Counted from the stretch's first letter, positions 1 to 9,606 are shown. The stretch is 64,000 bases of DNA from Algoriphagus yeomjeoni (GCF_003259505.1 NZ_QLLK01000009.1:169554-233553); one strand, 5' to 3'. The notes: a model not told the origin generated them from the sequence alone. Numbers and translations: made by a program.

Positions 1-1077
1 TTCAACACTTACACCTGGATTCTTCTTCAAGAAGTTAGAAACATAATTAGCTGCGCTAGTAGAGTATCCAAGTGGCTTATCGCTATCGAATGCATAGTAA
101 ACGTTTACATAACCATCGTTGATAGCTTTCTTGAAGAAATCGATTTGCTCTTGTACTTCTTCAACTGGGCATCCGTTAGTTGATGCTGGGCCAGGAAGGA
201 ATGGACACTTATCCATATGATCAGGAGTACCGTCACCGTCAGAATCTAAAGTCATTCCAGCAGAATTAACTCTTGCTCCAGCTGGAGTATTAGGCTCCTT
301 ATCCAAATAATCAGGAACGCCATCACCATCAGAATCCTTCAACATATCTTTGATTCCGTTGATTTGAGTTGCAAGTTCTTCTTTTGTAGCATACTTATCA
401 GCTGCGATGTACCAGTCAGCATGCTCTTCATTACCTCCGATATAGAATTGAAGTCCAAGTGTACCAGTCCACAAAACACTATTAGCTCCGAAGAAACCAT
501 TATCAATAGCTGGACCAACAGGAGTAGATCCATCCCAAGTAACAGTTTGACGGCCATTCATGATTGCACTGATGTCACCATACAAAGCAACACCTTTACC
601 TAATTTCAATTGAGGTGTAATACCTACCATTAAATTGTAAACATCATCATCAAAACCAGCAAATTGATTTTCTTGAGGTTTCACATTACCGATACCACCA
701 CCAAAGTGGCCAAGTAAGCCTAGAGATCTGGTGAATGATTCGAAGTTCATGATTCTACCAAGGTTAGAAACCATTTGTAGGTCTAAACGGAAGTATTTGG
801 TGTCAAAGGAACCCGTGATAGCGTCCTCGTTACCTGCTTCCTTTACGGATCCGAAACCGTAATCCAGTTTCAAACCAAATTTCTCATTGAACATGTACCT
901 AGCACCGAAATCGATGTGACCTAGATTAAGAGTAGGGGACAGAAAACCTCCTGCTAATGGTGCCATAGGTTTGTTAAAACCTCCGCCAACCTCGAGAGAG
1001 AATTTGTCGAATTCCTGTGCATTTGCTCCGAATGCGAGACCGCCTGCGATAATTGTTGATAGTATTAGTTTTTTCAT
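1..1077 (-). CDS. OmpA-family outer membrane protein with TSP3 repeats (3' end cut off)
   Basis: The first 359 residues are visible; the C-terminus lies beyond the left edge. The ATG at 1077 opens a signal peptide (MKKLILSTIIAGGLAFGANA, cleavage before QEF). Residues about 21-215 look like an outer membrane beta-barrel with alternating aromatic and polar residues. Two calcium-binding thrombospondin type-3 repeats follow (DSDGDGVPDYLDKEP at 248-262 and DSDGDGTPDHMDKCP at 278-292). From about residue 323 (VNVYYAFDSDKP) the start of an OmpA C-terminal peptidoglycan-binding domain is seen. This barrel-TSP3-OmpA_C order is common among abundant Bacteroidota outer membrane proteins. Role inferred: structural porin tethering the outer membrane to peptidoglycan. 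A good -7/-33 promoter lies upstream (1124-1153). Confidence 0.9.
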   Translation of the reverse strand, partial: MKKLILSTIIAGGLAFGANAQEFDKFSLEVGGGFNKPMAPLAGGFLSPTLNLGHIDFGARYMFNEKFGLKLDYGFGSVKEAGNEDAITGSFDTKYFRLDLQMVSNLGRIMNFESFTRSLGLLGHFGGGIGNVKPQENQFAGFDDDVYNLMVGITPQLKLGKGVALYGDISAIMNGRQTVTWDGSTPVGPAIDNGFFGANSVLWTGTLGLQFYIGGNEEHADWYIAADKYATKEELATQINGIKDMLKDSDGDGVPDYLDKEPNTPAGARVNSAGMTLDSDGDGTPDHMDKCPFLPGPASTNGCPVEEVQEQIDFFKKAINDGYVNVYYAFDSDKPLGYSTSAANYVSNFLKKNPGVSVE

Positions 1078-1123
1078 AACAAAAAATTTTTGTTCAAATT
1101 TTAAGTGTTGATTGATGTGAATA

Positions 1124-1153
1124 CAAATTTATAAACTTTTAATTTACTGCAAA
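1124..1153 (-). promoter_or_regulatory. Promoter of the OmpA-like gene
   Basis: On the minus strand TTTG (1153-1150), an 18-base spacer and TAAATTTG (1131-1124) match the Bacteroidota primary sigma consensus (TTTG, about 19 bases, TAnnTTTG). It lies about 47 bases upstream of the ATG at 1077. Position and match are seen directly; activity is inferred. Confidence 0.6.
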
Positions 1154-1248
1154 TCTAGCTGAAATATTTAGAACCCACTGAGGATAAAAAATAAATTCCA
1201 GTCTTTTTTCAAATATAACGTCAAAATATTAACATAATTTATGCCATA

Positions 1249-2157
1249 ATGAAATTTTTATTCGAAATCCTTAAACAAAATAGTGTTTCGGGAGATGAAT
1301 CTCAAACGTCTGAATTCATATTAAAGCATATAGACCAACGGAAGAAAAGTTGGAAAGTTTTACCAGAGATCTATTCAGGTGAAGATTTTCATGATTGTAT
1401 TTTGTTGAAATTCGGGGAACCTAGAACTGCTGTTTTTGCTCATATTGATACTATTGGTTTTATGTCAAGGTATAATAATCAGTTGATTAGCATAGGTGGT
1501 CCTGAAATAATTGAAGGTGCTATTTTGGAGGGGAGAGACTCTTTGGGAGAAATATCGTGTAAAATATCTGGTGACGAAAATAATATTTCACATGATTTTC
1601 CAAGGGGAATTGAGCCAGGTACACGGCTATCTTTTGCTCAGAATATAAGAGTAGATGAAGAATTTATTCAAGCAGCATATCTGGATAATAGATTGGGAGT
1701 TTATGCTGCTTTAAAACTTTGCGAAAATATTTCCGATGGTTGGGTGGTATTTTCCACATATGAGGAACATGGTGGAGGGAGCATGCCTTTTTTACTCAAG
1801 TTTATTCAGGAAACTTTTCCCATCAAGCAGGCATTGATATCTGATATTACTTGGATTACAGAGGGTGTACAATTTCACAATGGTGTAGTAATATCCATTC
1901 GCGATAAATTTATCCCGCGCAAAAAATTTATTGATAGAATTGTAAGCCTTGCTAAGGATAGTGGTATTCCTTTTCAGCTTGAAGTGGAGGAGTATGGCGG
2001 AAGTGATGGTAGGGAAGTGCAATTTTCACCGTATGCAATTGATTGGTGTTTTATTGGAGCAGCCGAAGAAAATGTACATTCTCCAAATGAGAAAGTCTCT
2101 TTGGTGGATTTTGAAGCAATGCTCGAAATTTATCCATACCTAATGGAAAGACTTTAA
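1249..2157 (+). CDS. M42-family metallopeptidase (putative aminopeptidase)
   Basis: A 302-residue cytoplasmic protein with the full set of dinuclear metal ligands expected of M42/M20-clan aminopeptidases: AHIDTIGF (H65, D67), YLDNRLG (bridging D146), TYEEHGG (E172, E173), ISD (D199) and a late ENVHSPNE (H277). It is shorter than typical M42 enzymes (about 340-360 residues). The second M42 homologue in this window (60043-61107) is full length, so this is a reduced paralogue. It lies 10 bases upstream of hpt and probably shares its transcript. Likely cleaves N-terminal residues from peptides; substrate unknown. Confidence 0.75.
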   Translation: MKFLFEILKQNSVSGDESQTSEFILKHIDQRKKSWKVLPEIYSGEDFHDCILLKFGEPRTAVFAHIDTIGFMSRYNNQLISIGGPEIIEGAILEGRDSLGEISCKISGDENNISHDFPRGIEPGTRLSFAQNIRVDEEFIQAAYLDNRLGVYAALKLCENISDGWVVFSTYEEHGGGSMPFLLKFIQETFPIKQALISDITWITEGVQFHNGVVISIRDKFIPRKKFIDRIVSLAKDSGIPFQLEVEEYGGSDGREVQFSPYAIDWCFIGAAEENVHSPNEKVSLVDFEAMLEIYPYLMERL

Positions 2158-2167
2158 AAAGACTGAA

Positions 2168-2704
2168 ATGAGTATCGTTATAAAGGATAAGGAATTTGAA
2201 GTTTATTTGAGTGCTGATGAGATTAGCCAAAGAAATTCAGAACTCGGGCAAGCAATAAGCCGGGGTTTCGCAGGAGAAGAGCTGATAGTTGTCGGCATCT
2301 TAACTGGTGCTTTTGTATTTATGGCTGATTTATGCAGGCAAATTGATTTGCCTATTTCTACCTCATTTATAAGAGTGAGTAGCTATGCAGGAACAGAATC
2401 AACAGGAAAAGTGCGCTCTGTGTTGGGTTTGGAAGAAAAGATTGAAGGCAAAAATGTCCTGATTGTAGAGGATATAGTAGACACAGGAATCAGCATGGAT
2501 TATTTATTAAAGTCACTTTCTGACCTCAATCCAACCAAAATTTCCATAGTTACGCTACTTCACAAACCGGAGGCTTTTCAGTTTAATTACGCCTTGGATT
2601 ATGTGGGTTTTGAAATTCCCAATAAATTTGTGGTTGGTTACGGCCTTGATTACGATGGTTTGGGTAGGAATCTACCTGATATTTACCAACTCAGTACTCC
2701 TTAA
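2168..2704 (+). CDS. hpt: Hypoxanthine phosphoribosyltransferase
   Basis: A 178-residue type I phosphoribosyltransferase. The PRPP-binding loop is VLIVEDIVDTGIS with EDIVDTG at 101-107. The upstream GILTGAF loop (about 43-49) and the SYAGTESTGKV flexible loop are also present, as in purine salvage enzymes converting hypoxanthine or guanine plus PRPP to IMP or GMP. It is followed after 15 bases by adk, so two nucleotide-metabolism genes are co-transcribed. The ATG at 2168 fits the family N-terminus. Confidence 0.9.
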   Translation: MSIVIKDKEFEVYLSADEISQRNSELGQAISRGFAGEELIVVGILTGAFVFMADLCRQIDLPISTSFIRVSSYAGTESTGKVRSVLGLEEKIEGKNVLIVEDIVDTGISMDYLLKSLSDLNPTKISIVTLLHKPEAFQFNYALDYVGFEIPNKFVVGYGLDYDGLGRNLPDIYQLSTP

Positions 2705-2719
2705 ATAATAGACTTACTA

Positions 2720-3292
2720 ATGTATAACATTGTATTATTTGGTCCTCCGGGTGCAGGCAAAGGCACTCAAAGTGAAAAATTGATTCAGAGATATGGTCTC
2801 ACTCATTTATCAACTGGAGATCTTTTCAGAAAGCATCTTGGAGAGGGTACAGAACTGGGCCAGCTCGCTAAAAAGTACATGAATGAAGGTAGATTGGTTC
2901 CTGATGAAGTGGTTATTGGAATGGTAGAGGATAAAATTAATGAGACCAAAGATGCTAAAGGGTTTATTTTTGACGGCTTCCCACGCACAACAGCGCAGGC
3001 AGAGGCACTAGATGAAATGCTGGCAAAACACGATCTTGCAATCAATGGCATGATTGCACTTGATGTGCCAGAAGAAGTGTTGAGGGTAAGAATAAAAGAG
3101 CGTGGTAAAACTTCAAACCGAGTAGATGATCAAGATGATGAGAAAATCAATACACGTATTAAAGTGTACTTAGATGAGACTCTTCCAGTAGCGGATTATT
3201 ATGCTTCACAAGGGAAACTTCAGAAAATCAATGGCGTAGGAGAGATCGATCAGATCTTCTCAGACATCACTTCAGTGATTGATAGCTACTGA
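2720..3292 (+). CDS. adk: Adenylate kinase
   Basis: A 190-residue short-form adenylate kinase (2 ADP = ATP + AMP). It shows the P-loop GPPGAGKGTQ (8-17), the AMP-site STGDLFR, the FDGFPRTTAQ motif and RGKTSNRVDDQ leading into a short LID without a zinc-binding insertion. It ends 40 bases before a small hairpin that precedes obgE, and sits in an apparent operon with hpt. Confidence 0.95.
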   Translation: MYNIVLFGPPGAGKGTQSEKLIQRYGLTHLSTGDLFRKHLGEGTELGQLAKKYMNEGRLVPDEVVIGMVEDKINETKDAKGFIFDGFPRTTAQAEALDEMLAKHDLAINGMIALDVPEEVLRVRIKERGKTSNRVDDQDDEKINTRIKVYLDETLPVADYYASQGKLQKINGVGEIDQIFSDITSVIDSY

Positions 3293-3331
3293 TTGCCTTA
3301 AATTCCCTAATTTTGCAAATCATATTTGGCT

Positions 3332-3357
3332 AGGCTAGTAAGCTTAGCCTTTTTCTT
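3332..3357 (+). terminator. Hairpin plus T-run between adk and obgE
   Basis: AGGCTA (3332-3337) pairs with TAGCCT (3345-3350) and is followed by TTTTCTTT. The stem is only six base pairs, so it may act as a weak terminator or processing signal rather than a full stop. Its position inside the 5' extension of the obgE frame argues against the in-frame TTG at 3326 as the start. Confidence 0.45.
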
Positions 3358-3364
3358 TATAAAA

Positions 3365-4360
3365 ATGGCTGATTCAAATTTCATAGATTACGTAAAGTTC
3401 TGTTCCAGATCAGGCGCAGGCGGACCAGGATCGACACATTTTCGAAGAGAAAAACATGTGCCTAAAGGAGGTCCAGATGGTGGTGACGGTGGTAGAGGTG
3501 GGCACATTATCGTAAGAGGTACTACCCAAGTATGGACTTTACTCCATTTAAAATACAAAAAGCATGTAATCGCTGAGGCTGGAAAAAGTGGTGAGGGAGG
3601 AAGGAGAACTGGTGCTGACGGCAAGGATATGATCCTGGAAGTGCCACTTGGCACCATTGCCAAAGATGCTGAAACTGGAGAAAAGCGATTTGAAATCACT
3701 GAAGATGGTCAAGAGGTAGTGCTTACTAAAGGTGGTAGAGGAGGATTGGGCAATGATCATTTTAAAACTTCAACCAATCAAGCACCTCATTATTCACAGC
3801 CTGGCGAAGAAGGAATAGAAGAATGGATTATTCTCGAGCTAAAGCTATTAGCAGATGTTGGCTTGGTCGGATTCCCAAATGCTGGTAAATCCACGCTACT
3901 TTCTTCTATCTCTGCAGCGAGGCCAGAGATTGGCGATTATCCATTTACTACCCTCGTTCCAAATTTGGGTGTGGTAGGCTACAGAGGAGATCAGTCTTTT
4001 GTGATGGCTGATATTCCGGGTATTATTGAAGGAGCCGCTGAAGGTAAAGGTTTAGGTATACGTTTCCTTCGCCATATCGAGCGTAACTCTATTTTATTAT
4101 TCATGGTGCCTGCGGATGCTGCTAATATTGGTGATCAATACAGGATTTTACTAGGGGAACTAGAAAAGTACAACCCAGAACTACTCGATAAGCGAAGACT
4201 CCTTGCAATATCTAAAGCAGACATGTTGGATGAAGAGCTGGTAAAAGAAATGGAAAAGGAAGTGCCAGAAGGCATTCCCCACGTGTTCATCTCATCTGTC
4301 TCCCAATACAATCTTGACAGGCTCAAAGATCTAATCTGGCAGGCTATACACGAGGGGTAA
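3365..4360 (+). CDS. obgE: Obg-family GTPase (CgtA/ObgE)
   Basis: A 331-residue ribosome-assembly GTPase. Residues 1-158 form the glycine-rich Obg fold ([26 protein letters not shown]). The G domain follows with GFPNAGKST (169-177), switch I TTLVP, DIPG (216-219) and the NKxD equivalent SKAD. The variable C-terminal OCT domain is absent, as usual in this phylum. I place the start at ATG 3365 ([12 protein letters not shown]), because the longer frame opening at TTG 3326 reads through a hairpin. The family acts in 50S maturation and stress signalling. Downstream genes are the chaperones grpE and dnaJ. Confidence 0.93.
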   Translation: MADSNFIDYVKFCSRSGAGGPGSTHFRREKHVPKGGPDGGDGGRGGHIIVRGTTQVWTLLHLKYKKHVIAEAGKSGEGGRRTGADGKDMILEVPLGTIAKDAETGEKRFEITEDGQEVVLTKGGRGGLGNDHFKTSTNQAPHYSQPGEEGIEEWIILELKLLADVGLVGFPNAGKSTLLSSISAARPEIGDYPFTTLVPNLGVVGYRGDQSFVMADIPGIIEGAAEGKGLGIRFLRHIERNSILLFMVPADAANIGDQYRILLGELEKYNPELLDKRRLLAISKADMLDEELVKEMEKEVPEGIPHVFISSVSQYNLDRLKDLIWQAIHEG

Positions 4361-4437
4361 GGTGTCAGTTTGTCAGAGAAAGTGCTGTGGCAACAATATT
4401 GTTGCAGGGTCAACGCCAACTATTGTCTATTTCAATT

Positions 4438-5010
4438 ATGACTAATAAAGAACAAGTGGATCAAGAAATGAATCTTAAGGACGAGAATGTCAATGAAGAA
4501 ACGGTAGAAAATACTTCTCCTGAGGTGGAAATTGAAGAGGAAGTATCTCAAACTGAATCAGAAGAGAATAAATTGGAGTATGAAGTAGCCGATCTAAAAG
4601 ATAAATACCTTCGTCTCTATTCAGATTTTGAGAATTATAGAAAAAGAACCGCTAAGGAGCGATTGGATTTGATTTCCACAGCTTCTGAGGATGTTATTAG
4701 GGATCTTATCCCTATTGTAGATGATTTTGAGCGGGGTTTAAAAGCTAGTGAAAATGAGGCTGAAGGTGCTAAGGTAAGAGAAGGGAATCTCCTAATTTTT
4801 CAGAAATTAGGTAAAATACTTGGTTCAAAAGGCTTAAAGCCAATGGATGACTTAGTAGGAAAGCCCTTCGATCCCGAGACTCAGGAAGCAATCACTCAAA
4901 TTCCTGCACCTAGCGAAGAATTGAAAGGTAAAGTAGTTGATGTAATCGAGAAAGGTTACCTATTAGGAGATAAAGTAGTGCGCTACGCTAAAGTGGTGAC
5001 AGGAGCATAA
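4438..5010 (+). CDS. grpE: Nucleotide exchange factor GrpE
   Basis: A 190-residue protein with an acidic, unstructured N-terminus (about 1-55), a long coiled coil containing the signature [16 protein letters not shown], and the C-terminal beta-domain ([15 protein letters not shown]). GrpE releases ADP from DnaK. The start is ATG 4438 ([11 protein letters not shown]); the in-frame GTG at 4387 would add 17 residues unlike the family. The gene is followed after four bases by dnaJ. dnaK itself is not in the window. Confidence 0.93.
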   Translation: MTNKEQVDQEMNLKDENVNEETVENTSPEVEIEEEVSQTESEENKLEYEVADLKDKYLRLYSDFENYRKRTAKERLDLISTASEDVIRDLIPIVDDFERGLKASENEAEGAKVREGNLLIFQKLGKILGSKGLKPMDDLVGKPFDPETQEAITQIPAPSEELKGKVVDVIEKGYLLGDKVVRYAKVVTGA

Positions 5011-5014
5011 TATT

Positions 5015-6130
5015 ATGGCGAAAAGAGATTATTACGAAGTACTTGGAGTAACAAAGTCCGCATCTGCCGATGAAATAAAAAAGGCGTATCGGAAACTAGC
5101 GATTCAATATCATCCGGATAAAAACCCTGACAATCCAGAAGCTGAAGACAAGTTCAAAGAAGCAGCTGAGGCTTATGAAGTGTTAAGTAACCCGGAGAAA
5201 AAGCAACGTTATGATCAATTTGGTCATCAAGGAGTAGGTGGTGCCGGAGGATTTGGCGGAGGCGGAATGAATATGGATGACATCTTTTCACAGTTCGGCG
5301 ATATTTTCGGCGGCGGTGGCGGTGGAGGCTTCGGTTCATTTTTCGGCGGCGGCGGCGGTGGTCGACGAACAAAGAAAGGAACCAATCTCCGTGTGAAGAT
5401 GAAACTAACACTTGCTGAAATTGCTAATGGTGTCGAGAAGAAGATTAAAGTGAAGCGCCATCTGATTGCTGATGGTGTGACTTTTAAATCTTGTTCTGCC
5501 TGCCAAGGCTCTGGACAAGTGAAGAAAGTAGTCAATACCATGCTGGGACAGATGGTTTCGGCAAGCACCTGTGGTGTTTGTGGAGGAAGTGGTCAGATAG
5601 TCGATAAAAAACCTGCGGATGCTGATGCAAGAGGTCTCATTGTAAAAGAAGAAGTTATTTCTATCAATATTCCAGGAGGTGTGGCTGAAGGAATGCAGCT
5701 TAGCATGTCTGGAAAAGGTAATGAAATTCCAGGTGGAATTGCTGGTGATCTTCTTATTGTGATTGAGGAGATTGAAGATAAGGTTCTTCAGCGTGATGGA
5801 AACAATGTGATTTTTGATCTATATGTTTCATTTGTGGACGCAGCTTTAGGAGCTTCGATCGAAGTACCAACAATAGAAGGAAAAGTTAAAATCAAAATAG
5901 AGCAAGGAACCCAAAGTGGTAAAATGCTTCGATTAAAAGGTAAAGGCATTAAGGATATCAATGGGTATTCCAAAGGTGATCAGCTGATCATGGTAAATGT
6001 GTGGACTCCTACGCATTTATCTAAAGAGGAAAAGGAAGCGCTGGAAGGGCTTAGGGATTCAGATAATTTCAAACCGGACCCAGGGAACAGCGAAAAATCC
6101 TTTTTTGATAAAATGAAAGAGTTCTTTTAA
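5015..6130 (+). CDS. dnaJ: Chaperone DnaJ with only two of four zinc-finger motifs
   Basis: 371 residues. The J domain carries HPD at 33-35. A Gly/Phe-rich linker (about 71-117) with long glycine runs follows. The cysteine-rich region keeps only CSACQGSG (160-167) and CGVCGGSG (186-193). C-terminal substrate-binding and dimerization domains are present. Canonical class A DnaJ has four CxxCxGxG motifs; here the first and fourth are missing. These are the pair that makes zinc centre I, while motifs II and III (centre II) remain. The protein still looks functional and lies next to grpE. Works with DnaK in folding. Confidence 0.92.
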   Translation: MAKRDYYEVLGVTKSASADEIKKAYRKLAIQYHPDKNPDNPEAEDKFKEAAEAYEVLSNPEKKQRYDQFGHQGVGGAGGFGGGGMNMDDIFSQFGDIFGGGGGGGFGSFFGGGGGGRRTKKGTNLRVKMKLTLAEIANGVEKKIKVKRHLIADGVTFKSCSACQGSGQVKKVVNTMLGQMVSASTCGVCGGSGQIVDKKPADADARGLIVKEEVISINIPGGVAEGMQLSMSGKGNEIPGGIAGDLLIVIEEIEDKVLQRDGNNVIFDLYVSFVDAALGASIEVPTIEGKVKIKIEQGTQSGKMLRLKGKGIKDINGYSKGDQLIMVNVWTPTHLSKEEKEALEGLRDSDNFKPDPGNSEKSFFDKMKEFF

Positions 6131-6134
6131 TACA

Positions 6135-6165
6135 AAAAAAGCCGGAAGCAATTCTGGCTTTTTTT
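6135..6165 (+). terminator. Terminator after dnaJ
   Basis: AAAAAGCC-G-GAA (6136-6147) pairs with TTC-T-GGCTTTTT (6152-6163) around a GCAA loop, with one G-T pair and a T-run. It closes the obgE-grpE-dnaJ group. Confidence 0.75.
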
Positions 6166-6210
6166 ATATTTTTAAAAAACCTTTTCAAAGTCGCCTCGTA
6201 ACCTAACCGT

Positions 6211-7098
6211 ATGCTTAGAAAATTGTGTCTGCTTTTCCTGATGATGATTGGATGGGTAGCTGTGGGTAAGGCGCAACTCGTCAAAGAGTTCAAGGCGACA
6301 GAAAGAAACGGTTTTGATATGGTTGCTCTAGAGTTTACTTCTTATAAAAGTACAACTCAACTTAAAAGAACTAAATCTTCCGATCCTGTCTATATTCATG
6401 GACATCTTAATCAAACGAATATCCTTCCTGTATTTTCTCAGAAGGTATCAAATAATGTCCTTCAGACATCCTTGATTCACAAGAATGTGGAGTCTGAAAA
6501 CTTAGGGAAAAGCATTACCTCGAAACTTTTTTCGGGTTCCTCTGATTATTTTGATCATAGCTGGAATGTAGCCCTAAGCACCAATTTCCTGTATCATCTG
6601 GATTTCAATTTGGGTATGGGCAAGTCAGACTTAGATTTAGCGAATCTCACCATTAGCCAGTTGAAAGTGAAAAGTGCTAGTGCAGATGTGCTGATACATT
6701 ATGGTAGCGAGTCACCTAATCAGGTTCAAATGGATACACTGTTGGTGACCCTCAACATGGGATCTGTAGTCGTTTCCAATGCCAACTTCACGAATGCCAA
6801 ACGAATGATATTCGAAGTGAATTATGGTAAAATTGATTTGAATTTTTCAGATGGGATGCATAATGCTAGCCATGTAATCGCGGCAGTAGGTGCAGGTACG
6901 CTTCATTTGCGTTTGCCTTCAGACTCTTTTCCAATCAAAATAAAAATGCGAACAACGGCGATGTGTAAAACTACCTTACCGAAATATCTAAAAACCTTAG
7001 AAAAAGGAACTTACATCACGAAAGGATACAAAGCGGATGACCCAAGATTAATGGAATTGATCATTGATGTAGGAGTGGGTTCATTAACTGTAGAATAA
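6211..7098 (+). CDS. Secreted beta-rich protein of unknown function (toastrack/DUF4097-like)
   Basis: 295 residues with a signal peptide (about 1-21, ending GKA before Q22). The rest is rich in short beta strands with a regular hydrophobic-polar rhythm (LDLANLTISQLKVKSAS, LVTLNMGSVVVSNANF, FEVNYGKIDLNFSDG, AVGAGTLHLRL). This pattern resembles the repetitive beta-helix of DUF4097/LiaF 'toastrack' adhesin-like domains, though I would not assign a family without a profile search. Probably periplasmic or cell-surface. It precedes an ABC-2 exporter by 17 bases and may be co-transcribed with it. Confidence 0.6.
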   Translation: MLRKLCLLFLMMIGWVAVGKAQLVKEFKATERNGFDMVALEFTSYKSTTQLKRTKSSDPVYIHGHLNQTNILPVFSQKVSNNVLQTSLIHKNVESENLGKSITSKLFSGSSDYFDHSWNVALSTNFLYHLDFNLGMGKSDLDLANLTISQLKVKSASADVLIHYGSESPNQVQMDTLLVTLNMGSVVVSNANFTNAKRMIFEVNYGKIDLNFSDGMHNASHVIAAVGAGTLHLRLPSDSFPIKIKMRTTAMCKTTLPKYLKTLEKGTYITKGYKADDPRLMELIIDVGVGSLTVE

Positions 7099-7115
7099 TC
7101 CCTATTTTTTGGAAT

Positions 7116-8009
7116 ATGCTGAAAATTAAAAAGCTTAATAAATCCTACGGAGCCAATAAGGCATTGACAGATGTGGATTTGAATGTGTCCGAAGGGGTAG
7201 TTTTTGGTCTCCTTGGTCCAAATGGAGCTGGGAAAACCACCCTAATCCGAATAATAAATCAGATTATAGACAGCGATAGCGGGGAAGTCTACATTGGGGG
7301 TGAGCTTTTGGCACCTAAGCATATTGGATTGATCGGGTATTTGCCTGAAGAGCGTGGGCTTTATAAGAAAATGAAAGTCTGGGATCAGATGCTTTATTTC
7401 GCCAGACTTAAAGGGCTGAGTCCTCAGGAAGCCAAGATTAAAATCAAAAACTGGCTTGAAAAGCTAGAAATGGAAACTTGGAAGGATAAGAAGATTGAAG
7501 ATCTCTCTAAAGGCATGGCTCAGAAAGTCCAGTTTATTTCTACCATAATTCATAACCCACCACTTTTGATTCTTGACGAACCATTTTCCGGTTTTGATCC
7601 AGTGAATGCTGAGATCATCAAAAATGAGATTTTGGAGCTAAAAGCAAAGGGAACTACCGTGATCCTGAGTACGCATAGAATGGAATCTGTGGAGTTACTT
7701 TGTGATCAAGTAGCAATGATCAATCGCTCCAAAAAGATTATTGATGGCACCATTAAACAGGTGAAATCAATTTATAGACCTGAAGTTTATTCGATTACAT
7801 TAGACCAAATCAAAAGGGATTTACCTACCGAATGGATATCCAAAGAAGATGAGGGAAGCTACAGTTTTACGCTCCCACTGAGCGGTAAAACTCCTAATGA
7901 ACTTCTAAATGAATTGATGCAGTACGGGGAAGTGAATCGATTTCAGGAGCTCATCCCTAGCATGGAAGAAATTTTTATTCACCAGGTAAAGTCAACAGAG
8001 AATGGATAA
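7116..8009 (+). CDS. ABC transporter ATP-binding protein (NatA-like)
   Basis: 297 residues. Walker A is GPNGAGKTT (34-42), the signature is LSKGMAQKVQ (about 129-138), Walker B is LLILDEPFSGFD, and the switch histidine lies in STHRMES. The roughly 80 C-terminal residues ending in MEEIFIHQV match the DUF4162 extension of NatA-type ABC-2 exporters. The stop overlaps the permease start by eight bases (8002-8009), implying translational coupling. Substrate not predictable; relatives export sodium, antibiotics or lipids. Confidence 0.88.
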   Translation: MLKIKKLNKSYGANKALTDVDLNVSEGVVFGLLGPNGAGKTTLIRIINQIIDSDSGEVYIGGELLAPKHIGLIGYLPEERGLYKKMKVWDQMLYFARLKGLSPQEAKIKIKNWLEKLEMETWKDKKIEDLSKGMAQKVQFISTIIHNPPLLILDEPFSGFDPVNAEIIKNEILELKAKGTTVILSTHRMESVELLCDQVAMINRSKKIIDGTIKQVKSIYRPEVYSITLDQIKRDLPTEWISKEDEGSYSFTLPLSGKTPNELLNELMQYGEVNRFQELIPSMEEIFIHQVKSTENG

Positions 8010-9312
8010 GATCTGGTTAGTCATACAGCGGGAGTATGTCGCTCGTGTTAAAAAGAAATCATTTTTACTTGTCACCTTATTAACACCTTTGATATTCCCT
8101 GCGATCATGGGGATTTTCGTTTGGATTGCTTTGGAAGAAGACGACAACCAAGCGCTAAGGATTATAGAAGTGGTAGATGATAATAAGCTATTCTTTCTTG
8201 AGAGTTCGGAGCAATATGCTTTTTCATTTTCGGATATAAATTCCGATGAAGCCAAGAAATTAGTACAGGATGGAGATCGTTACGGTTTTCTTCATATCCC
8301 TAAGTTTGATATAAAGGATCCCCAAGGGATTTCATTTTATGGGGAAGAAAATCCAAGCATGAGTTTGGTTAGCTACTTGGAGAATAATCTGCGAAAAAAA
8401 ATCGAAGAACAACGTCTTTTTGAAAGCGGAATTGATCCGAAAATCATCAATGAAGTTCGGACAAAAGTAGCGATCAAATCTATAACCCTAGATGAAGAAG
8501 GAACAGAAACTGTTAGCAACGCGACAGTGAATTATGCGATTGGCTTTGTAGCTGGGATATTGATTTACATGTTCATTTTCATCTATGGCAATCAGATCAT
8601 GCAGGGCGTGATTGAGGAAAAATCCAGCCGAATCGTAGAGATATTGGTTTCTTCACTCAAACCATTTCAGCTGATGCTGGGTAAAATAATTGGTATTGCT
8701 GGAGTCGGACTTACTCAACTTTTGATTTGGATAGTGCTAGTCGGAACCTTGACTACACTAGTGACAGGTTTTCTGGGAATGCAAATGCCGCAGCAGCAAG
8801 CCATGGAAATGGCTAATCCAGAATTGGCCCAGAGTATGGCGCAGAATTCTGAAATGGGAGATATACTTCTTGTTCTTGCAGGTATCAATTACGTGCAAAT
8901 AACTTTAAGTTTTGTGTTTTATTTCTTGGGAGGATATCTGCTGTATGGAGCTTTGTTTGCCGCAATTGGATCGGCAGTAGATGCGCCTTCAGATGCCCAG
9001 CAATTTATGTTACCTGTGACTATTCCATTGATTGTTGCATACATGGGCTTATTTGTGTTTGTCCTGAACGACCCAACTAGTACGACTTCATTTTGGCTCT
9101 CAGTCGTTCCGCTCACGTCTCCGATCGCGATGATGGGTCGAGTGAGTTATGGTGTTCCTTTCTGGGAGCTAGCTTTATCAATGGGATTACTGATTGTTGG
9201 TTTTCTGTTCACTACTTGGGTAGCTGGCAAAATCTATAGAATCGGAATCCTCATGCATGGAACAAAGCCAAGCTATAAGACACTTTGGAAGTGGATTAAG
9301 ACAAATAATTGA
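8002..9312 (+). CDS. ABC-2 type permease (NatB-like)
   Basis: 436 residues. One N-terminal membrane segment (about 23-44) is followed by a large external domain (to about 175). At least five further membrane segments occupy the C-terminal half (IGFVAGILIYMFIFIYGN, IAGVGLTQLLIWIVLVG, FVFYFLGGYLLYGALF, IPLIVAYMGLFVFVL, LALSMGLLIVGFLF). EEKSSRIVEILVSS is the conserved cytoplasmic loop of this family. Partner of the overlapping ATPase at 7116-8009; together a two-gene exporter. Confidence 0.88.
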   Translation: MDKIWLVIQREYVARVKKKSFLLVTLLTPLIFPAIMGIFVWIALEEDDNQALRIIEVVDDNKLFFLESSEQYAFSFSDINSDEAKKLVQDGDRYGFLHIPKFDIKDPQGISFYGEENPSMSLVSYLENNLRKKIEEQRLFESGIDPKIINEVRTKVAIKSITLDEEGTETVSNATVNYAIGFVAGILIYMFIFIYGNQIMQGVIEEKSSRIVEILVSSLKPFQLMLGKIIGIAGVGLTQLLIWIVLVGTLTTLVTGFLGMQMPQQQAMEMANPELAQSMAQNSEMGDILLVLAGINYVQITLSFVFYFLGGYLLYGALFAAIGSAVDAPSDAQQFMLPVTIPLIVAYMGLFVFVLNDPTSTTSFWLSVVPLTSPIAMMGRVSYGVPFWELALSMGLLIVGFLFTTWVAGKIYRIGILMHGTKPSYKTLWKWIKTNN

Positions 9313-9347
9313 TATTTACTGCACTACGGTTGAGTACCATGATTAGA

Positions 9348-9393
9348 TTCCAACAGAAAATCCAGACATAACCGTCTGGATTTTCTGTTGGAA
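9348..9393. repeat. Perfect 20-bp inverted repeat downstream of the exporter
   Basis: The arms at 9348-9367 and 9374-9393 are exactly complementary around a six-base loop (ATAACC). There is no T-run after the right arm, so a standard intrinsic terminator is not obvious. It could be an RNA end-stabilizing hairpin, a terminator of unusual form, or a dispersed palindromic element. The rest of the gap to 9606 is AT-rich with no gene seen. Confidence 0.75.
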
Positions 9394-9606
9394 ATCAATG
9401 AAAGTATTTCTCTCAAATATTTTCTTTATTTGACTGCTGATCTTCAAATTTCCTATCTTTTGATTGAGTTGAAGAGTATTACCTACTTAAGAAATATCAC
9501 AATCCTACTCCAGAAGCAGTGCCTTTCCGTCTAATAAATTCTGTATCCCGATGATACTATCTTTTTGAATAGGTAGTTAGTAACGATAGTAATTCAAGTT
9601 TGATTA

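Noticed and set aside
3326..3364. Longer obgE starting at TTG 3326
   Set aside because: The extension translates a hairpin plus T-run and does not fit the family N-terminus.
5154..5568. Proline/arginine-rich open frames antisense to dnaJ
   Set aside because: They are produced by the glycine-rich codons of the DnaJ linker.
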